64,000 nucleotides of DNA, from assembly GCA_963793625.1 (NCBI GenBank), contig CAWCAT010000037.1:1-64000 (forward strand), written 5' to 3'. The notes below the pieces were generated by a model, which had not been told where the DNA came from, searched no databases, and saw only the letters and a list, made by a program, of their open reading frames with translations. Origin of the DNA: G963668605 sp963793625. Its GTDB lineage: Bacteria > Acidobacteriota > Terriglobia > Bryobacterales > Bryobacteraceae. Numbering within the stretch: the stretch's first letter is position 1; each line of letters begins with the position of its first letter. This document shows, piece after piece, positions 20,933-33,169 of the stretch. The position numbers and the translations under genes were made by a program.

Positions 20933-22701
20933 ATGAACTTCGCAGAGCAGTTGAAGTCGTCGGTGGACATTGTCGACGTGGTCGGGCAGTACGTCCGCCT
21001 GCGGAAAGCGGGACCGCGCTGGGTAGGGTTGTGCCCGTTCCACACGGAGAAGACGCCGTCCTTCGGCGTGCACGGTCCACCAAATTTACAAGTGCTTCGG
21101 CTGCGGCGTGGGCGGCGACGCCATCAAATTCGTGATGGAGGTTGAAGGCCTCACGTTTATCGAGGCCTGAAGTCTCTCCCGGAACGGTACGGCATTCCGA
21201 TGCCGAAGCGCGCGGAGTATTCGGATCCCGAGACGAAGCTGCGGGCGCGCTGTTACCGCATGCACGAGATCGCGCGCGATCTCTACCACTCGGCGCTCGC
21301 TTCCGCCTGCAGGAGCCGAGGCGCAGCGCCTACCTCAAGCGCCGCGGTGTAGCTACCGACGATGATCGAGGAGTTTCGGATTGGCTTCGCGGACGGATGC
21401 GAGGCAGACCTGCTCGCGCGCGCGTTCGAGAAACGAGGGGTTCGACGCGACGCAGACTGGAATCCTCCGGCCTGGTGCTCAAACGCGACAGGCGGCGGCT
21501 GGTTACGACCGTTTCCGCGGCCGCCTGATGTTTCCCATCCAGGACGAGAGCGGCAAGGTAATCGCGTTCGGCGGGCGAGCGCTGCGGCCGGAGCAGGAGC
21601 CGAAGTATCTGAATTCCTCCGAAACGCCGATACTACCACAAGAGGCCACGTCCTGTACAGCCTTCACCGCGCGAAGGGCGCGATCCGCAAGAATCGATCG
21701 CGCGGTGCTCGTCGAAGGCTACATGGACGTGATCGGCGTATGGTCGGCGGGCGTGAGCGAGGTGGTGGCGTCGTGCGGGACCGCGCTGGTATCGCAGCAG
21801 GTGCGCGCGTTACGGCGCCACTCCGAGCAGATCGTCGTGAACTTCGATCCCGATCCCGCCGGGCGTGAAAGCGACGGAGCGTTCGATACAGATCCTGCTG
21901 GAAGAGGGCATGCGCATCCGCGTGCTGCGAGCTCGAGGGCGGGCTCGATCCCGACGAGTACATCAAGAGAACGGCGCGGAGGTCGTACCGCAAGCGTCTC
22001 GAGAAGGCGCCGCGGATACTTCCACTGGCTGGCGGACCGCGCGCGCGCGCAAGTTCGACATGCGCAGCGGCGGAGGGACGCATCGCGGGCTTGCAGTTCC
22101 TGCTGCCTGCGATCCAGCGCATCACCGACAGGCTGGAACGCGCGACGATCGCAGGCGAGGTGGCGCAGTACTCGGCGTCGAGCCGGCCTGGTGCTGGAAC
22201 ATTTCCGCAAGGCCGCAACGGAACGGCGGGAACAGTCGCTGCCCGATAAACGGCGCCCGTAAAGCGCGTGGAGAGCATGCTGATCAACGCGTTGCGTGAC
22301 GAGCGCGGAAGCTCGCGGAAGCTCCTGCCGTCGGTGCGCCGCAGCCCTGCGATCGCCGATTTCGCGACACGGCGAATTTTCGAGGCGCTGTACGCGATGG
22401 AGGACGCAGGCGCGGTGTTCCCGTTCGCCGAACTGGAAGGGCGGCTGGAGCAGGCCGATCAGCGACCTGCTGCACAAAATTGTGTTCACCGATATGGACG
22501 TCAGGAACCCGAGGCGTGCTTACGCTGGCGGAGGATTCGGTGCGCGCAATCGAAGCCTCGGGACGCGAAGCGCGCCGCTCGGAACTCCGCGCTCGCGTCA
22601 GAGAAGCGGAACGTGCTGGTAAGATGGCGGAAGCTTTGCGCATCGCTCGGGAGTTGGATGCGCTGGATAGAGAATCGGATGTTGCCAAGGGGCAAACATA
22701 G
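20933..22701 (+). CDS. dnaG: DNA primase, frameshifted
   Basis: Makes RNA primers for replication. The ATG at 20933 gives MNFAEQLKSSVDIVDVVG. The CHC2 zinc-binding domain is CPFHTEKTPSF with KCFGCGVGGDAI following across an indel. The TOPRIM core has MFPIQDESGKVIAFGGRAL, LVEGYMDVIGVWSAG (catalytic Glu), and NFDPDPAG. The C-terminal helicase-interaction region runs to ARELDALDRESDVAKGQT. About ten frameshifts occur, near 21080, 21165, 21310, 21355, 21440, 21480, 21635, 21700, 21870, 21930, 22180 and 22460. Because the gene is essential and every segment keeps its conserved residues, sequence error is the natural explanation. rpoD follows, the usual dnaG-rpoD macromolecular synthesis order. Confidence 0.9.
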
Positions 22702-22820
22702 CTCTGCAATTCGTGTGTGCGCGAGGGCCGACGCCACCGTACAGACTCGGTGGTGCGCCTTGGCGATCGCCTACCAAGATGCACGGGCGCCGCATCGAGA
22801 AACAAGAAACCCCTGGCGCG

Positions 22821-22851
22821 TTGCTGTCGCTGTCGGACGCTGTTGTACAAT
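22821..22851 (+). promoter_or_regulatory. Possible sigma-70 promoter for rpoD
   Basis: TTGCTG, a 19-base gap, then TACAAT, about 40 bases before the rpoD GTG. The spacing is longer than ideal. The preceding stretch from 22702 also contains a CCACCG/CGGTGG hairpin near 22736 that could end dnaG transcription. Confidence 0.3.
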
Positions 22852-22890
22852 GCCGAGGATTCACAGGTTGGTGGTCAATTAGGGGTTCAG

Positions 22891-24587
<1,697 letters not shown>

Positions 24588-24656
24588 GCTCGCTGCGCTC
24601 GCCGAATATGGCATGTGGCTCGTAGCCCGTGGCTGATCGGGTTGTAGTGGTTGCCT

Positions 24657-25265
24657 CTACCGGCTCTGCGTGCTGTAGATTTTCCCTACGATTTCGACGA
24701 TCTCGTCCGGCACGAGATGTTCCCAGGGTTCCCCTGCCCTGACGCGGCTGCGCACGGCAGTGGAGGAGATGTCTTCGCACGACTCCGCAGGCATGAGTGA
24801 AACGACGCGATCCGTCAGCGCCGCGGGAGCCGACCATTCCGAGCGCCTCGGAGCGACCAGCAGCCCGTACTCGCGCAATTGGCCGCCGATCGCGCCGGGC
24901 TCGCCGTAATCCCAGTTCACGATCCGCTCCGCCGCGTCCGCTCCGCACAGGAACCAAAGATCCACGGCCCCGTACTCCGCGCGGCACTCGCGCGCAATCT
25001 CGATGAACAAACCGCGCTCGCTCGCGGCTATGGAAAAACGCGGCTCGGCGCGCGCGCAACGCTCCAGCATTCGCACTCGATCGTCGAACCCGGCTCCCTC
25101 CCATTCTTTGTGCGGGAAAGCGCGCGGGAGCACCAGGACGACTTCGTCCACGTGCGAGAGCGCCGCCTTCGCAAGCGCGATGTGAGCGCGCGTCGGCGGA
25201 TTAAACGCGCCGGGAAAAACACCAAGCCGCCGCGGGTTAACGGTCGCGCGCCTGAGGAAGTCCAT
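24657..25265 (-). CDS. nadD: Nicotinate-nucleotide adenylyltransferase-like protein
   Basis: An intact 202-residue nucleotidyltransferase. GVFPGAFNPPTRAHIALA carries the (H/T)xGH-like ATP motif region (GxFNPPTxxH), VLVLPRAFPHKEW is the second substrate strand, and DISSTAVRSRVRAG corresponds to the ISSTxVR motif near the C-terminus. These match NadD, which makes nicotinate adenine dinucleotide in NAD synthesis; the related phosphopantetheine adenylyltransferase is less similar and shorter. It converges with rpoD, and its start faces the PHP gene in a divergent arrangement. Confidence 0.8.
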   Translation of the reverse strand: MDFLRRATVNPRRLGVFPGAFNPPTRAHIALAKAALSHVDEVVLVLPRAFPHKEWEGAGFDDRVRMLERCARAEPRFSIAASERGLFIEIARECRAEYGAVDLWFLCGADAAERIVNWDYGEPGAIGGQLREYGLLVAPRRSEWSAPAALTDRVVSLMPAESCEDISSTAVRSRVRAGEPWEHLVPDEIVEIVGKIYSTQSR

Positions 25266-25349
25266 CAGCCGTATGCTACGCTGTCGGTCTGATCGAAGTC
25301 ACGGCCGCTCCGACGCGATCCGTTGGCTTTGCAACAACGGATCTCCTGC

Positions 25350-26197
25350 ATGGCAATCGATCTCCACACGCACACTTCGGCTTCGGACGGATCCTTCACA
25401 CCGGTACAACTCGTGCGCACCGCCGAGTCCATCGGCCTCGAGGCGCTCGGCATCACGGACCATGACACGTTCGCAGGTTGGGACGAGGCCGTTCTATTGC
25501 CGCGCGCCGCGTCGCTCGAGCTTGTGTGCGGCATCGAACTCAGCACGAAGTTCCGGTTCGACGGCGCTCGCAAGGGCACGAGCGTTCACGTGCTCGCCTA
25601 CTTTCTGCACGGCACACCACCGGCGTCGTTTCGCGAATGGCTTGCGGAAGCACAACGATTCCGGCGCGACCGCAATGCCCGGCTCGCGGCCCGGCTGCAA
25701 TCCCTTGGGCTCAATGTGACGCTCGACGACGCGGAATCGCTTGGCGGCGCTTTAACGGGCCGTCCGCACTTCGCCAAGGTACTTATCCAAAAGGGTCATG
25801 CGAAAACCATGCAGGAGGCCTTCACTCGCTATCTGGGCGAGAAAGGGAAGGCGTACGTGGAGCGGGAGGAACCCTCCATTGAGGGCGCGCTGGGCCGGAT
25901 TACCGGAGCCGGCGGCGTACCCTCTCTCGCGCACCCCGTTCGAGTGGAAGAGCACGCGCCCGACGGCTTCGAACGTCTTCTCGCTGCGTGGAAAACGGCC
26001 TCCGCGCGATTGAAGCATGGCACAGCGACCACGCGGAGACGCATATCGCGAAGTACCGTGCGATGGCCGGACGCCTCGGCCTTGGCGTCACTGGAGGTAC
26101 GGATTTTCACGGTGACGCCAAACCGGGCGTTTCGCTCGGAAGCGGGCGCGGGCGGCTCAATATTCCGCGGAGCGTGCTCGATGACCTCAAGGGTTGA
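25350..26197 (+). CDS. PHP-domain phosphoesterase (YciV/RNase AM-like), frameshifted once
   Basis: Polymerase-and-histidinol-phosphatase metal hydrolase of about 282 residues. IDLHTHTSASDGSFTP is motif I (HxH), GITDHDTFAG motif II, LVCGIELS supplies a Glu ligand, and PSLAHPVR and GGTDFHGDAKPG carry the late His and Asp ligands. This set matches the trpH/yciV subgroup, which degrades short oligonucleotides or nucleoside bisphosphates from the 5' end. A single indel near 25992 splits the frame, after which ENGLRAIEAWHSDH continues. The gene converges with the DUF1684 gene 15 bases downstream. Confidence 0.85.
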
Positions 26198-26212
26198 GGC
26201 GCGCCGGAGCGG

Positions 26213-27099
26213 CTAATGGTCCGCTCCCGGATACTTCATCTCCCCGGCGGTAACGGGCAGCGCCAGCCGGTTCTGGCGCGGCGCTAGGGGACAGGTTGCG
26301 TAAGGCGTAAACGCGCACGGCGGGTTCTCCGACTTGTTGAAGTCAGGAGGACGGTTTCGCCTTTGGGCGCGTCGGCGTATAGGAACCGTCCGGCCCCATA
26401 GGTCGTCTTACCGCTGGTTGCATCGCGGAACACGAAGAACAGTTGCGAGCCTTCGCGATCGGCTCCAGGCGGTATGTCTTCCCTTCCCTGGTGAACTCGA
26501 CAAAGCCGGGGCTCTCCATCTGCTCGGTGGCACCGGTAACGTTCTGGATGGCGATCTTGCGGGGCGCGGGATACGGCGTGAACCGCGCGGTGATGCGCCA
26601 CGTTGGATCGGCCGGGTACCAGCGGAGCCCGGCAAAACGCTGCGCACAGGACTCGCGTTATCCTTCACGCGGATCGCATATCTCTCACCGCGTTTCAGCA
26701 CGATCAGGCGCATCGTACCGAGCGTCAGAACGTCGGGGTTGCCGCCCGTATCCGGCCGCAAGGTGGTTTCGGTAACTGGACGGCCCCTTAGCGTGAAGCG
26801 ATGCCAGGTTCGGCCCTGAACCGCACCTGATCACCTTCCAGCGTGAACGTCGCCGCGCGCACCGGAGCGCTGCCGCTCGGCAAAACGATGGCAGCGGAAT
26901 CCGAGGCTCCTGCGACATTCGCGCCCGGGTCGAGCCAGAACAAACCCACCACCGTCAGCCAGCCGTCATCCGCCTTCAGCCGAGCCTCCCGGGCGTTTCG
27001 CCATTCGCCGATCGAGCGGCCGTATGCGGAGGCGCTCGGCGCCGGTTCGGCCGCAAACGTGGCAGCAACGGCAATGGACAGGAGGACGGCGGCGTTCAT
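26213..27099 (-). CDS. Secreted DUF1684 family protein, frameshifted
   Basis: MNAAVLLSIAVAATFAAEP is a signal peptide. The following SIGEWRNAREARLKADDGWLTVVGLFWL is the family's N-terminal signature. Later segments in shifted frames read LRWYPADPTWRITARF, SPGFVEFTREGKTYRLEPI, SQLFFVFRDATSGKTTYGAG and the closing ENPPCAFTPYATCPL with NRLALPVTAGE. Breaks lie near 26805, 26640, 26455 and 26340. DUF1684 proteins are exported or lipid-anchored beta-rich proteins of unknown biochemical role. The TAG at 26213-26215 ends the restored frame. Confidence 0.8.
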
Positions 27100-27248
27100 C
27101 AGTTCCTATTCTCCACAATGAGCTGCATCGGACGCGAGACTCAGGGCGCCTGCCGGACCGGATTCAGTGCCCTTGAACTCAGTAGCACGCCGGCATCGCA
27201 ACGCAAATACCCTGGGTTCCGGGCTAACCTACAGGGAGGGAAGCAGAA

Positions 27249-30200
27249 ATGCGGCCGCCGATTCCTCGCAATGAAGCCGATAGGCTTGGCGCTCTAAAGC
27301 GGCACTACATCCTGGACACGCCGCCGGAAGCAGCCCTGGACCGGATCACCGCGCTGGCAGCGCGCCTGTTTTCCGTCCCGATCTCATTGATGACCCTGAT
27401 CGACGAGGCGCGCCAGTGGTTCAAGTCCGCCTACGGCCTCGACATCCGCGAGACTCCCCGCGATTTAGCGGTTTGCGCCCACACTATCTGTTCCAACGGA
27501 GTGATGGTCATTCCCGACGCGCTCGACGATCCACGGTTCCGGGATAACCCGCTCGTGGCCGGTGAACCGGGAATCCGATTTTACGCCGGCGCTCCGCTGA
27601 CGACTCTCGACGGCTACCACCTCGGCACGCTGTGCGTGATCGACAAGATTCCCCGCGAGGGCCTCTCCGCCGAGCAAAAGCACCTGCTTTCGAGCCTGGC
27701 CGAGATCGTGATGGACGAACTGGAACTGCGGCTCGCCACGATCACCGCATCCCGTCACCACGCGGAGCAGGCATCGATTTCGGAGCAATTAGCGGACGTG
27801 TCTGGACGCCTCCAATTGAACGAGCAAATCATCGCGAACGTTTTGGATGTGCTGCCGGTGGGCGTCTGGGTCGCGGACGCGGCCGGCAACATTGCGTGCG
27901 TGAACCCGGCCGGCCGGGCGATCTGGGGCGGCGGCGAATGTGTCGGCATCGAAACCTATGCCAATTACACCGGCTGGTGGCCCGAAACGGGAAAGCGCCT
28001 GACGTCTGAGGATTGGGGGATGGCACGCGCAATCCGGCGCGGTGAGACGTCGATCGATGAGGTGATCGACATCGAAACCTTCGATGGGAAGAGGAAGACG
28101 ATTTCCCACTCCGCAGCGCCGTTGCGGGGTCCCTCCGGCGAGATTGTCGGCGGAGTCGTGGTGATCGAGGACATCACGGAGCGCCGGCGCGCCGAGGAGA
28201 CGCTGCGTCGTGTCGGAGACGAATTGAACGGCCTGATCAACGCGTCGCCCGTCGCGATCATCTCGATCGACCGCGACCACATCGTCCGGAGTTGGAGTTC
28301 CGCCGCGGTACAGATGTTCGGGTGGACCACGGCTGAAGTGATCGGAAAGCCCTATCCCGTCGTTCCCCACGGCGCCGTGGCCGAGTTCGAACAACGCTTT
28401 GAGCACATGTTTCACGGCAACGTCCTTCGAAACGTGGAAGCGGTACGGCAACGAAAGGACGGGAGCAGAATCGAGGTCACCGTTTCAGCGGCTCCGCTGC
28501 ATGGCCGCGATGGCGAGATCACAGGCATCGTGTCCGTCCTCGCCGACAACACCGCCGCTAAGGCAGCGGAACGGGCCCTGCGCGAAAGCGAGGAACGCTA
28601 CCGCAACCTCGTAGAGAGCTCACCGACCGCCATAGCGGTTCACTGCGACCGTCGGCTCGTCTACGTCAACCCGACCACCATCCGGCTGTTCGGAGCAAGC
28701 AGGGCGGAAGACCTGCTGGGACGCGATCCGGCGGAGTTTGTCCATCCGGATTACCTCCCGCGTTACCACGAACGCACGGTCGCCGTCGAACAAGGCGAAT
28801 CCGTGCCCATCACCGAAGCGAAGTTGTTTCGGCTCGACGGGTCCGTGATCCACGCCGAAGTGATTTCGATCGCCAAAGCTACAGGGGCGTCCCGCAGTGC
28901 AGGTCGCGATGCGTGACATCACCGAGAAACGGGAGATGGAAGTCGCGCTCCAGCAGAGTGAAGAGCGTTTCCGCCGGGCGATTCTGGATGCTCCCATGCC
29001 CATCATGATCCACGCCGAGGACGGCAGGATCGTTCAAATCAACCAGGCATGGTCGGATCTGTCCGGATACACAGCCGAGGAACTGCCCACGATGGAGGAG
29101 TGGGTGAGAAAAGCCTGCGCAGGTGCCGGCCAGGAGGTCCGGGAGAAGGTCCAGAACGTTTACTCGCTTGAAACCAGGCAAAAGGGCTGGGAGATCCCCA
29201 TCCGCACTAAGTCCGGCGAGACGCGGACGTGGTCGTTCAGCTCTGCGCCGCTGGGGCGGCTCTCTGGAGGCAGCCGCGCCGTCATTACGGTGGCGATGGA
29301 CGTCACCGAACGCCACAGCCTGGAGCAACAGCTTGCGCAGGCGCAGAAGATGGAGGCTATCGGTCTGCTGGCGGGCGGCGTCGCCCATGACTTCAATAAC
29401 CTCCTCACCGTGATTTCCGGCTACGCGAACCTGCTGATCGAATCTCTGGGTGAACTCGATCCCGCAACACAGCAGTTAAAGGAAATCGCTGGCGCGGCGG
29501 AGCGCGCGGCGGCGCTCACCCGCCAACTGCTCGCCTTCGGCCGCAAGCAAGTCCTGCAGCCCGCCAACGTGGACATCAACGCGGCGGTGCATGATTCGGA
29601 ACGGATGTTACGCCGTCTGATCGGGGAAGACATCGAAATCAGGATGGCCCTTGCAGCCGACGAAATGCGGACGCTGGTGGACCCTGGGCAGCTCGCTCAG
29701 GTGATCATGAACCTGGCAATCAACGCCCGGGACGCCATGCCGGCGGGAGGCACGCTCACCATCGAAACGGCGGGTGCGGAGCTTGGCGCGGAATTTACCG
29801 CGGCGCATCCCACCATTGCTCCCGGCGCCATACGTGCAGCTCTCGATCAGCGACACAGGCATCGGCATGGACCAGGCGACGCTGGCGCGTATTTTCGATC
29901 CGTTCTTCACAACAAAGGCCGCCGGCGCGGGCACCGGGCTGGGCCTGTCCACTGTGTACGGGATTGTCAAGCAGAGCAATGGACACATATCCGTCGATAG
30001 CGAACCGGGGCGAGGGACAACGTTCCGGATCTACTTCCCCAGGATCTTCGAGGCTGCCAAACCTGTCGTAAGCACGCCCCAGTCCGCGTGCCGGGCCTGC
30101 GAGACGGTCCTCCTGGTGGAAGACGAACCCGCATTGCGGAAACTCGCGCGGGACATCCTGAGCCACGCCGGCTACAAAGTCATCGAGGCCGCCAACGGCG

Positions 30201-30544
30201 GCGAAGCGCTGCTGGCCTGCGAACGCCATCCGGCAGAAATCGCACTGATGCTCACGGACCTCATCATGCCCGGGATGAGCGGCCGCGAACTCTCAGACCG
30301 CCTCGCGCCACTCCGGCCGGCAATGAAAGTGCTGTTCATGTCCGGCTACACCAGCCACGCCGTAATACACAACGGCGCCCTGGAAGGCAACGTCCACTTC
30401 ATCCAGAAGCCGTTCACGCCGTCGATGCTGACGGAGAAGGTAGGGCAGATTCTCGGGCAGGATCGTGAGATCGGGAATCATTGCCGGCTTCGGCCAGGCT
30501 GCAATGTTGCCCCCACTTGGCGCTGCGTGCTAATCATCGGGTAG
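27249..30544 (+). CDS. GAF/multi-PAS hybrid histidine kinase with receiver domain, frameshifted
   Basis: A large signalling protein of about 1,100 residues. Order: GAF domain (27260-27740), a PAS domain at about 27830, a second at about 28210, a third at about 28585, a fourth at about 28950, each ending in motifs such as VVVIEDITERR or VAMRDITEKRE. The HisKA box is GGVAHDFNNLLTVISGYANLL, with the phospho-acceptor His at about 29391. HATPase motifs are NLAINARDAMP, ISDTGIGM, FFTTKAAGAGTGLGLSTVYG and PGRGTTFRIYFP. The receiver is VLLVEDEPALRKLA with phospho-Asp in LMLTDLIMPGM. No membrane segments are seen, so sensing is cytoplasmic. Indels lie near 28885 and 29830. No cognate regulator is adjacent. 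Confidence 0.88.
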
Positions 30545-30585
30545 GTGGAGCGGCTTCGGACGCCGTTCTCTCCTAGGGGGATGCT

Positions 30586-31013
30586 ATGGAAGAAAAGATC
30601 AGGAAAACCGATCCGGAGCGCCGGTATCGGCGAGTGCTGTCAGCCAGCAGTCTGGCGTCAGATCGCGTGAGGAATCCGGCAGGCGAGGATCTCGGCAAAG
30701 CTCACGATCTAATGATCGACCTGCATAGCGGCCGCGTCGCGTACGTAGTGCTTTCCTACGGCGGCCTGCTCGGGATAGGCAATAAGCTGTTCGCAGTGCC
30801 CTGGAACGCGATCAAGGTGGACGAGGACGAAAGTGCCTGATCCTGAATATGGATAAGCAGCGGCTCGAGAATGCGCCGGGTTTCGACAAGGATAACTGGC
30901 CGGATATGGCGGACCAGCAGTGGGGCGGCCGCATCCACGAATTCTACGGCACGCAGCCGTATTCGGAGGAGACCGAACAGCCAAAGACCTTCCGTGGGGG
31001 AGGGGGTATCTAG
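30586..31013 (+). CDS. PRC-barrel domain protein, frameshifted
   Basis: The ATG at 30586 follows GGGGATGCT. The protein has SASSLASDRVRNPAGEDLG, then DLMIDLHSGRVAYVVLSYGG and LFAVPWNAIKVD: a PRC-barrel fold. A frameshift near 30835 continues it as LILNMDKQRLENAPGFDKDNWPDM and ends at the TAG at 31011. This shape, barrel plus short acidic-aromatic tail, is common in stress-related soil bacterial proteins and some photosynthetic reaction-centre relatives. A regulatory or RNA-processing scaffold role is only a guess. Confidence 0.75.
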
Positions 31014-31031
31014 CCTGGAAGAGGAGCCGGC

Positions 31032-31063
31032 TGCTTCATGCGGTCGGCTCTTCTCTTTTCGGA
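31032..31063 (+). terminator. Rho-independent terminator after PRC-barrel gene
   Basis: GAGCCGGC and GTCGGCTC form an 8-bp stem with an 11-base loop, followed by the T-rich TTCTCTTTTC. Confidence 0.75.
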
Positions 31064-31116
31064 GAAGCGCGCAACCGTAAGATGTTGGTCAGGAAGCTTG
31101 GATTATAGAGGGGTGT

Positions 31117-31203
31117 TGGTGCGGATGAGAGGACTTGAACCTCCACTCCCTTGCGAGAACTAGAACCTGAATCTAGCGCGTCTGCCAATTCCGCCACATC
31201 CGC
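31117..31203 (-). tRNA. tRNA-Leu (CAG anticodon)
   Basis: Read on the minus strand, the acceptor arms GCGGATG and CATCCGC pair. The D arm contains AATTGGCAGA. The anticodon stem is CTAGA/TCTAG with loop TTCAGGT, giving anticodon CAG. A long variable arm (TTCTCGCAAGGGAG), typical of type II tRNAs, follows, then a T arm with GGTTCAAGTCC. The 3' end encodes ACCA. Confidence 0.93.
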
Positions 31204-31218
31204 ACGATGTGTTCAATT

Positions 31219-31668
31219 CTATTGTGCTTCGCGAACACGGCGCGTGTCAAATCCGATCGAGGCTTTTTCCAGCTCATCGGCGAGTGCTTTCACGCGGTTC
31301 TCCAATCTCGTCGCGGATCTCCCTGTGCCTGCGGTCGCCGACCCAGTAAGGATCCTCCACCGGCCACGTCAGAATACGCGCCCCGATTGTACGCGGCAAC
31401 TCGAAGCCGCTCATATTGACGATCAGATCGTAGTCGAAGCCGGTGGTATCGAAGCCCTTGGGAGTGCAGCCGTCCAGGTCGATTCCCTTCTCCAGCATGA
31501 ATTCGCGTGTCGAGCGGAGCGATCATCTCGGCACGGCGCGGACTCCGCAGCTCAAGGCCTCAATCACGTCCGACGCCGTATTTCCTGCGCGAACGCCTCA
31601 GCCATCTGGCTGCGGCAGGCGTTCCCGATGCAAACAAACAGCACACGATAGCGGCGCACTATTTCCAT
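31219..31668 (-). CDS. Low-molecular-weight protein phosphatase / arsenate reductase-like, frameshifted
   Basis: MEIVRRYRVLFVCIGNACRSQMAEAFA carries the P-loop CX5R (CIGNACR-S), and VEDPYWVG carries the general-acid Asp. The middle, DLIVNMSGFELPRTI, follows the LMW-PTP fold. Enzymes of this fold are tyrosine phosphatases or thioredoxin-linked arsenate reductases; the Cys pair needed for the latter is not clearly placed, so the choice is open. Indels lie near 31567, 31505 and 31300. It starts 23 bases after the pdxT stop, on the same strand, so it probably belongs to the vitamin B6 operon transcript. Confidence 0.75.
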
Positions 31669-31690
31669 TGTCGCCCCCCAAGCGACGGGC

Positions 31691-32281
31691 CTACTTGCCG
31701 TTGCCCACGCAGTCCAGAAACAGCCTGTGCATGCGGTCATCATCTGAAAGCTCCGGATGGAACGTCGCGACAGGTGGCGGCCGAAGTCGACCAGCACCGG
31801 GATCGCCTTGATACCGGACGCCAGAACCTTCGCGCCGTCGCCCAGCCGGCGTGATGATCGGGCGCGCGGATGAACACCGCCTCCATCTCCGCATCGCCGC
31901 CCAACTGCGGGCTCCGGCGTCAGCTGGACCACGCGGCTGTCCAGCTGCCGGCCGTACGCATTGCGCTCCACCGCCATATCGAGAGCCCGAGCGACGCCTG
32001 CGCGGATTCGATCACCTCGGTAGCCAGCAGGATCGCGCCCGCGCAAGTGCCGAAGATCGGGCTTCCCGCGCCGAACGCGCGCAGCGGATCGAACAGACCT
32101 TAATACTCCAGCAGCTTCAGCATCGTGGTGCTCTCGCCGCCAGGGATAATGAGCGCGTCCATGCGCGTCGAGTTCCGCCGCCGTGCGCACTTCGGCACCG
32201 CAATGGCGCCGGCGCGCGCGGATCGCCTGCCGCGTGCGCCTCAAAATCGCCCTGCAGGGCCAGGACGCCAATCGTCTTCAT
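31691..32281 (-). CDS. pdxT: Pyridoxal 5'-phosphate synthase glutaminase subunit, frameshifted
   Basis: Releases ammonia from glutamine for PdxS. MKTIGVLALQGDFEAHA opens the protein; IIPGGESTTMLKLLEYEGL is the oxyanion region, GTCAGAILLA holds the nucleophile Cys, and FHPELSDDDRMHRLFLDCV near the end supplies His and Glu. Breaks occur near 32215, 32165, 31985, 31915, 31850 and 31775. The ATG directly follows the pdxS stop with no gap, so the two subunits are translationally coupled. Confidence 0.88.
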
Positions 32282-33168
32282 TTACCAGCCGCGAGTCTGC
32301 AGCAGTTCGGATTCGGCATGCTTGGCCGATGTCGAGGCCCGACATCGCGATCGCCCAGCTCTTCGCTGGCTTCGAGACAGCTTGCGGGTCGTTGTAGTGC
32401 GTCGCCGCCTTGACGATCGCCTTGGCGCGCGTTCTCCGGATCCGCTGACTTGAAGATGCCCGAGCCGACGAACACCGCCTCGGCGCCGAGCTGCATGACC
32501 AGCGCCGCGTCGGCCGGTGTCGCGATGCCGCCGGCCGAGAAGTTCGGCACCGGCAGCTTGCCGTTCTCGGCGACGTACTCCACCAGCTCCAGCGGCGCCT
32601 GGAGCTTCTTCGCCTCGGCCACCAGTTCTTCCTGGCCGAGCACGGTGAGCTGCTTCATCTCCTTCTGGATGGTGCGCATGTGCCGGACGGCTTCCACGAT
32701 GTTGCCCGAGCCGGCCTCGCCCTTGGTGCGGATCATGGCCGCGCCTTCGGCAATGCGCCGCAGCGCCTCGCCCAGATTGCGCGCGCCGCAGACGAACGGG
32801 ACGTTGAACTCCCGCTTATCGACGTGGTGCTCCTCGTCGGCGGGCGTGAGCACTTCACTCTCGTCGATGTAGTCGACCTTCAGCGCTTCGAGCACCCGCG
32901 CCTCCATGAAATGCCCGATGCGGCACTTGGCCATCACGGGGATCGTGACGGCTGCCATGATCTCGCGGATCTTGCGGATGGGCGCCATGCGGGCCACGCC
33001 GCCTTCCTTGCGGATATCCGCCGGAACGCGCTCGAGCGCCATCACGGCCGCGGCGCCGGCCTTCTCGGCGATCACCGCCTGCTCGGCGTTGGTGACGTCC
33101 ATGATGACGCCGCCCTTGAGCATCTCGGCCAGGCCGGCCTTTACGCGAAACGTATCGTCCAGAAACAT
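32282..33168 (-). CDS. pdxS: Pyridoxal 5'-phosphate synthase synthase subunit, frameshifted near C-terminus
   Basis: Builds PLP from ribose 5-phosphate, glyceraldehyde 3-phosphate and PdxT-derived ammonia. Family motifs: FRVKAGLAEMLKGGVIMDV (with the first active Lys region), VMALERVPADIRKEGGVARM, VMAKCRIGHFMEARVLEAL, IRTKGEAGSGNIVEAVRHMR and PNFSAGGIATPADAALVMQLG. Only the last 70 residues are disturbed, by indels near 32430-32330. The restored end is LLQTRGW with a TAA at 32282-32284. It lies immediately downstream of a MocR regulator of the PdxR kind and upstream of pdxT. Confidence 0.93.
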
Positions 33169-33169
33169 G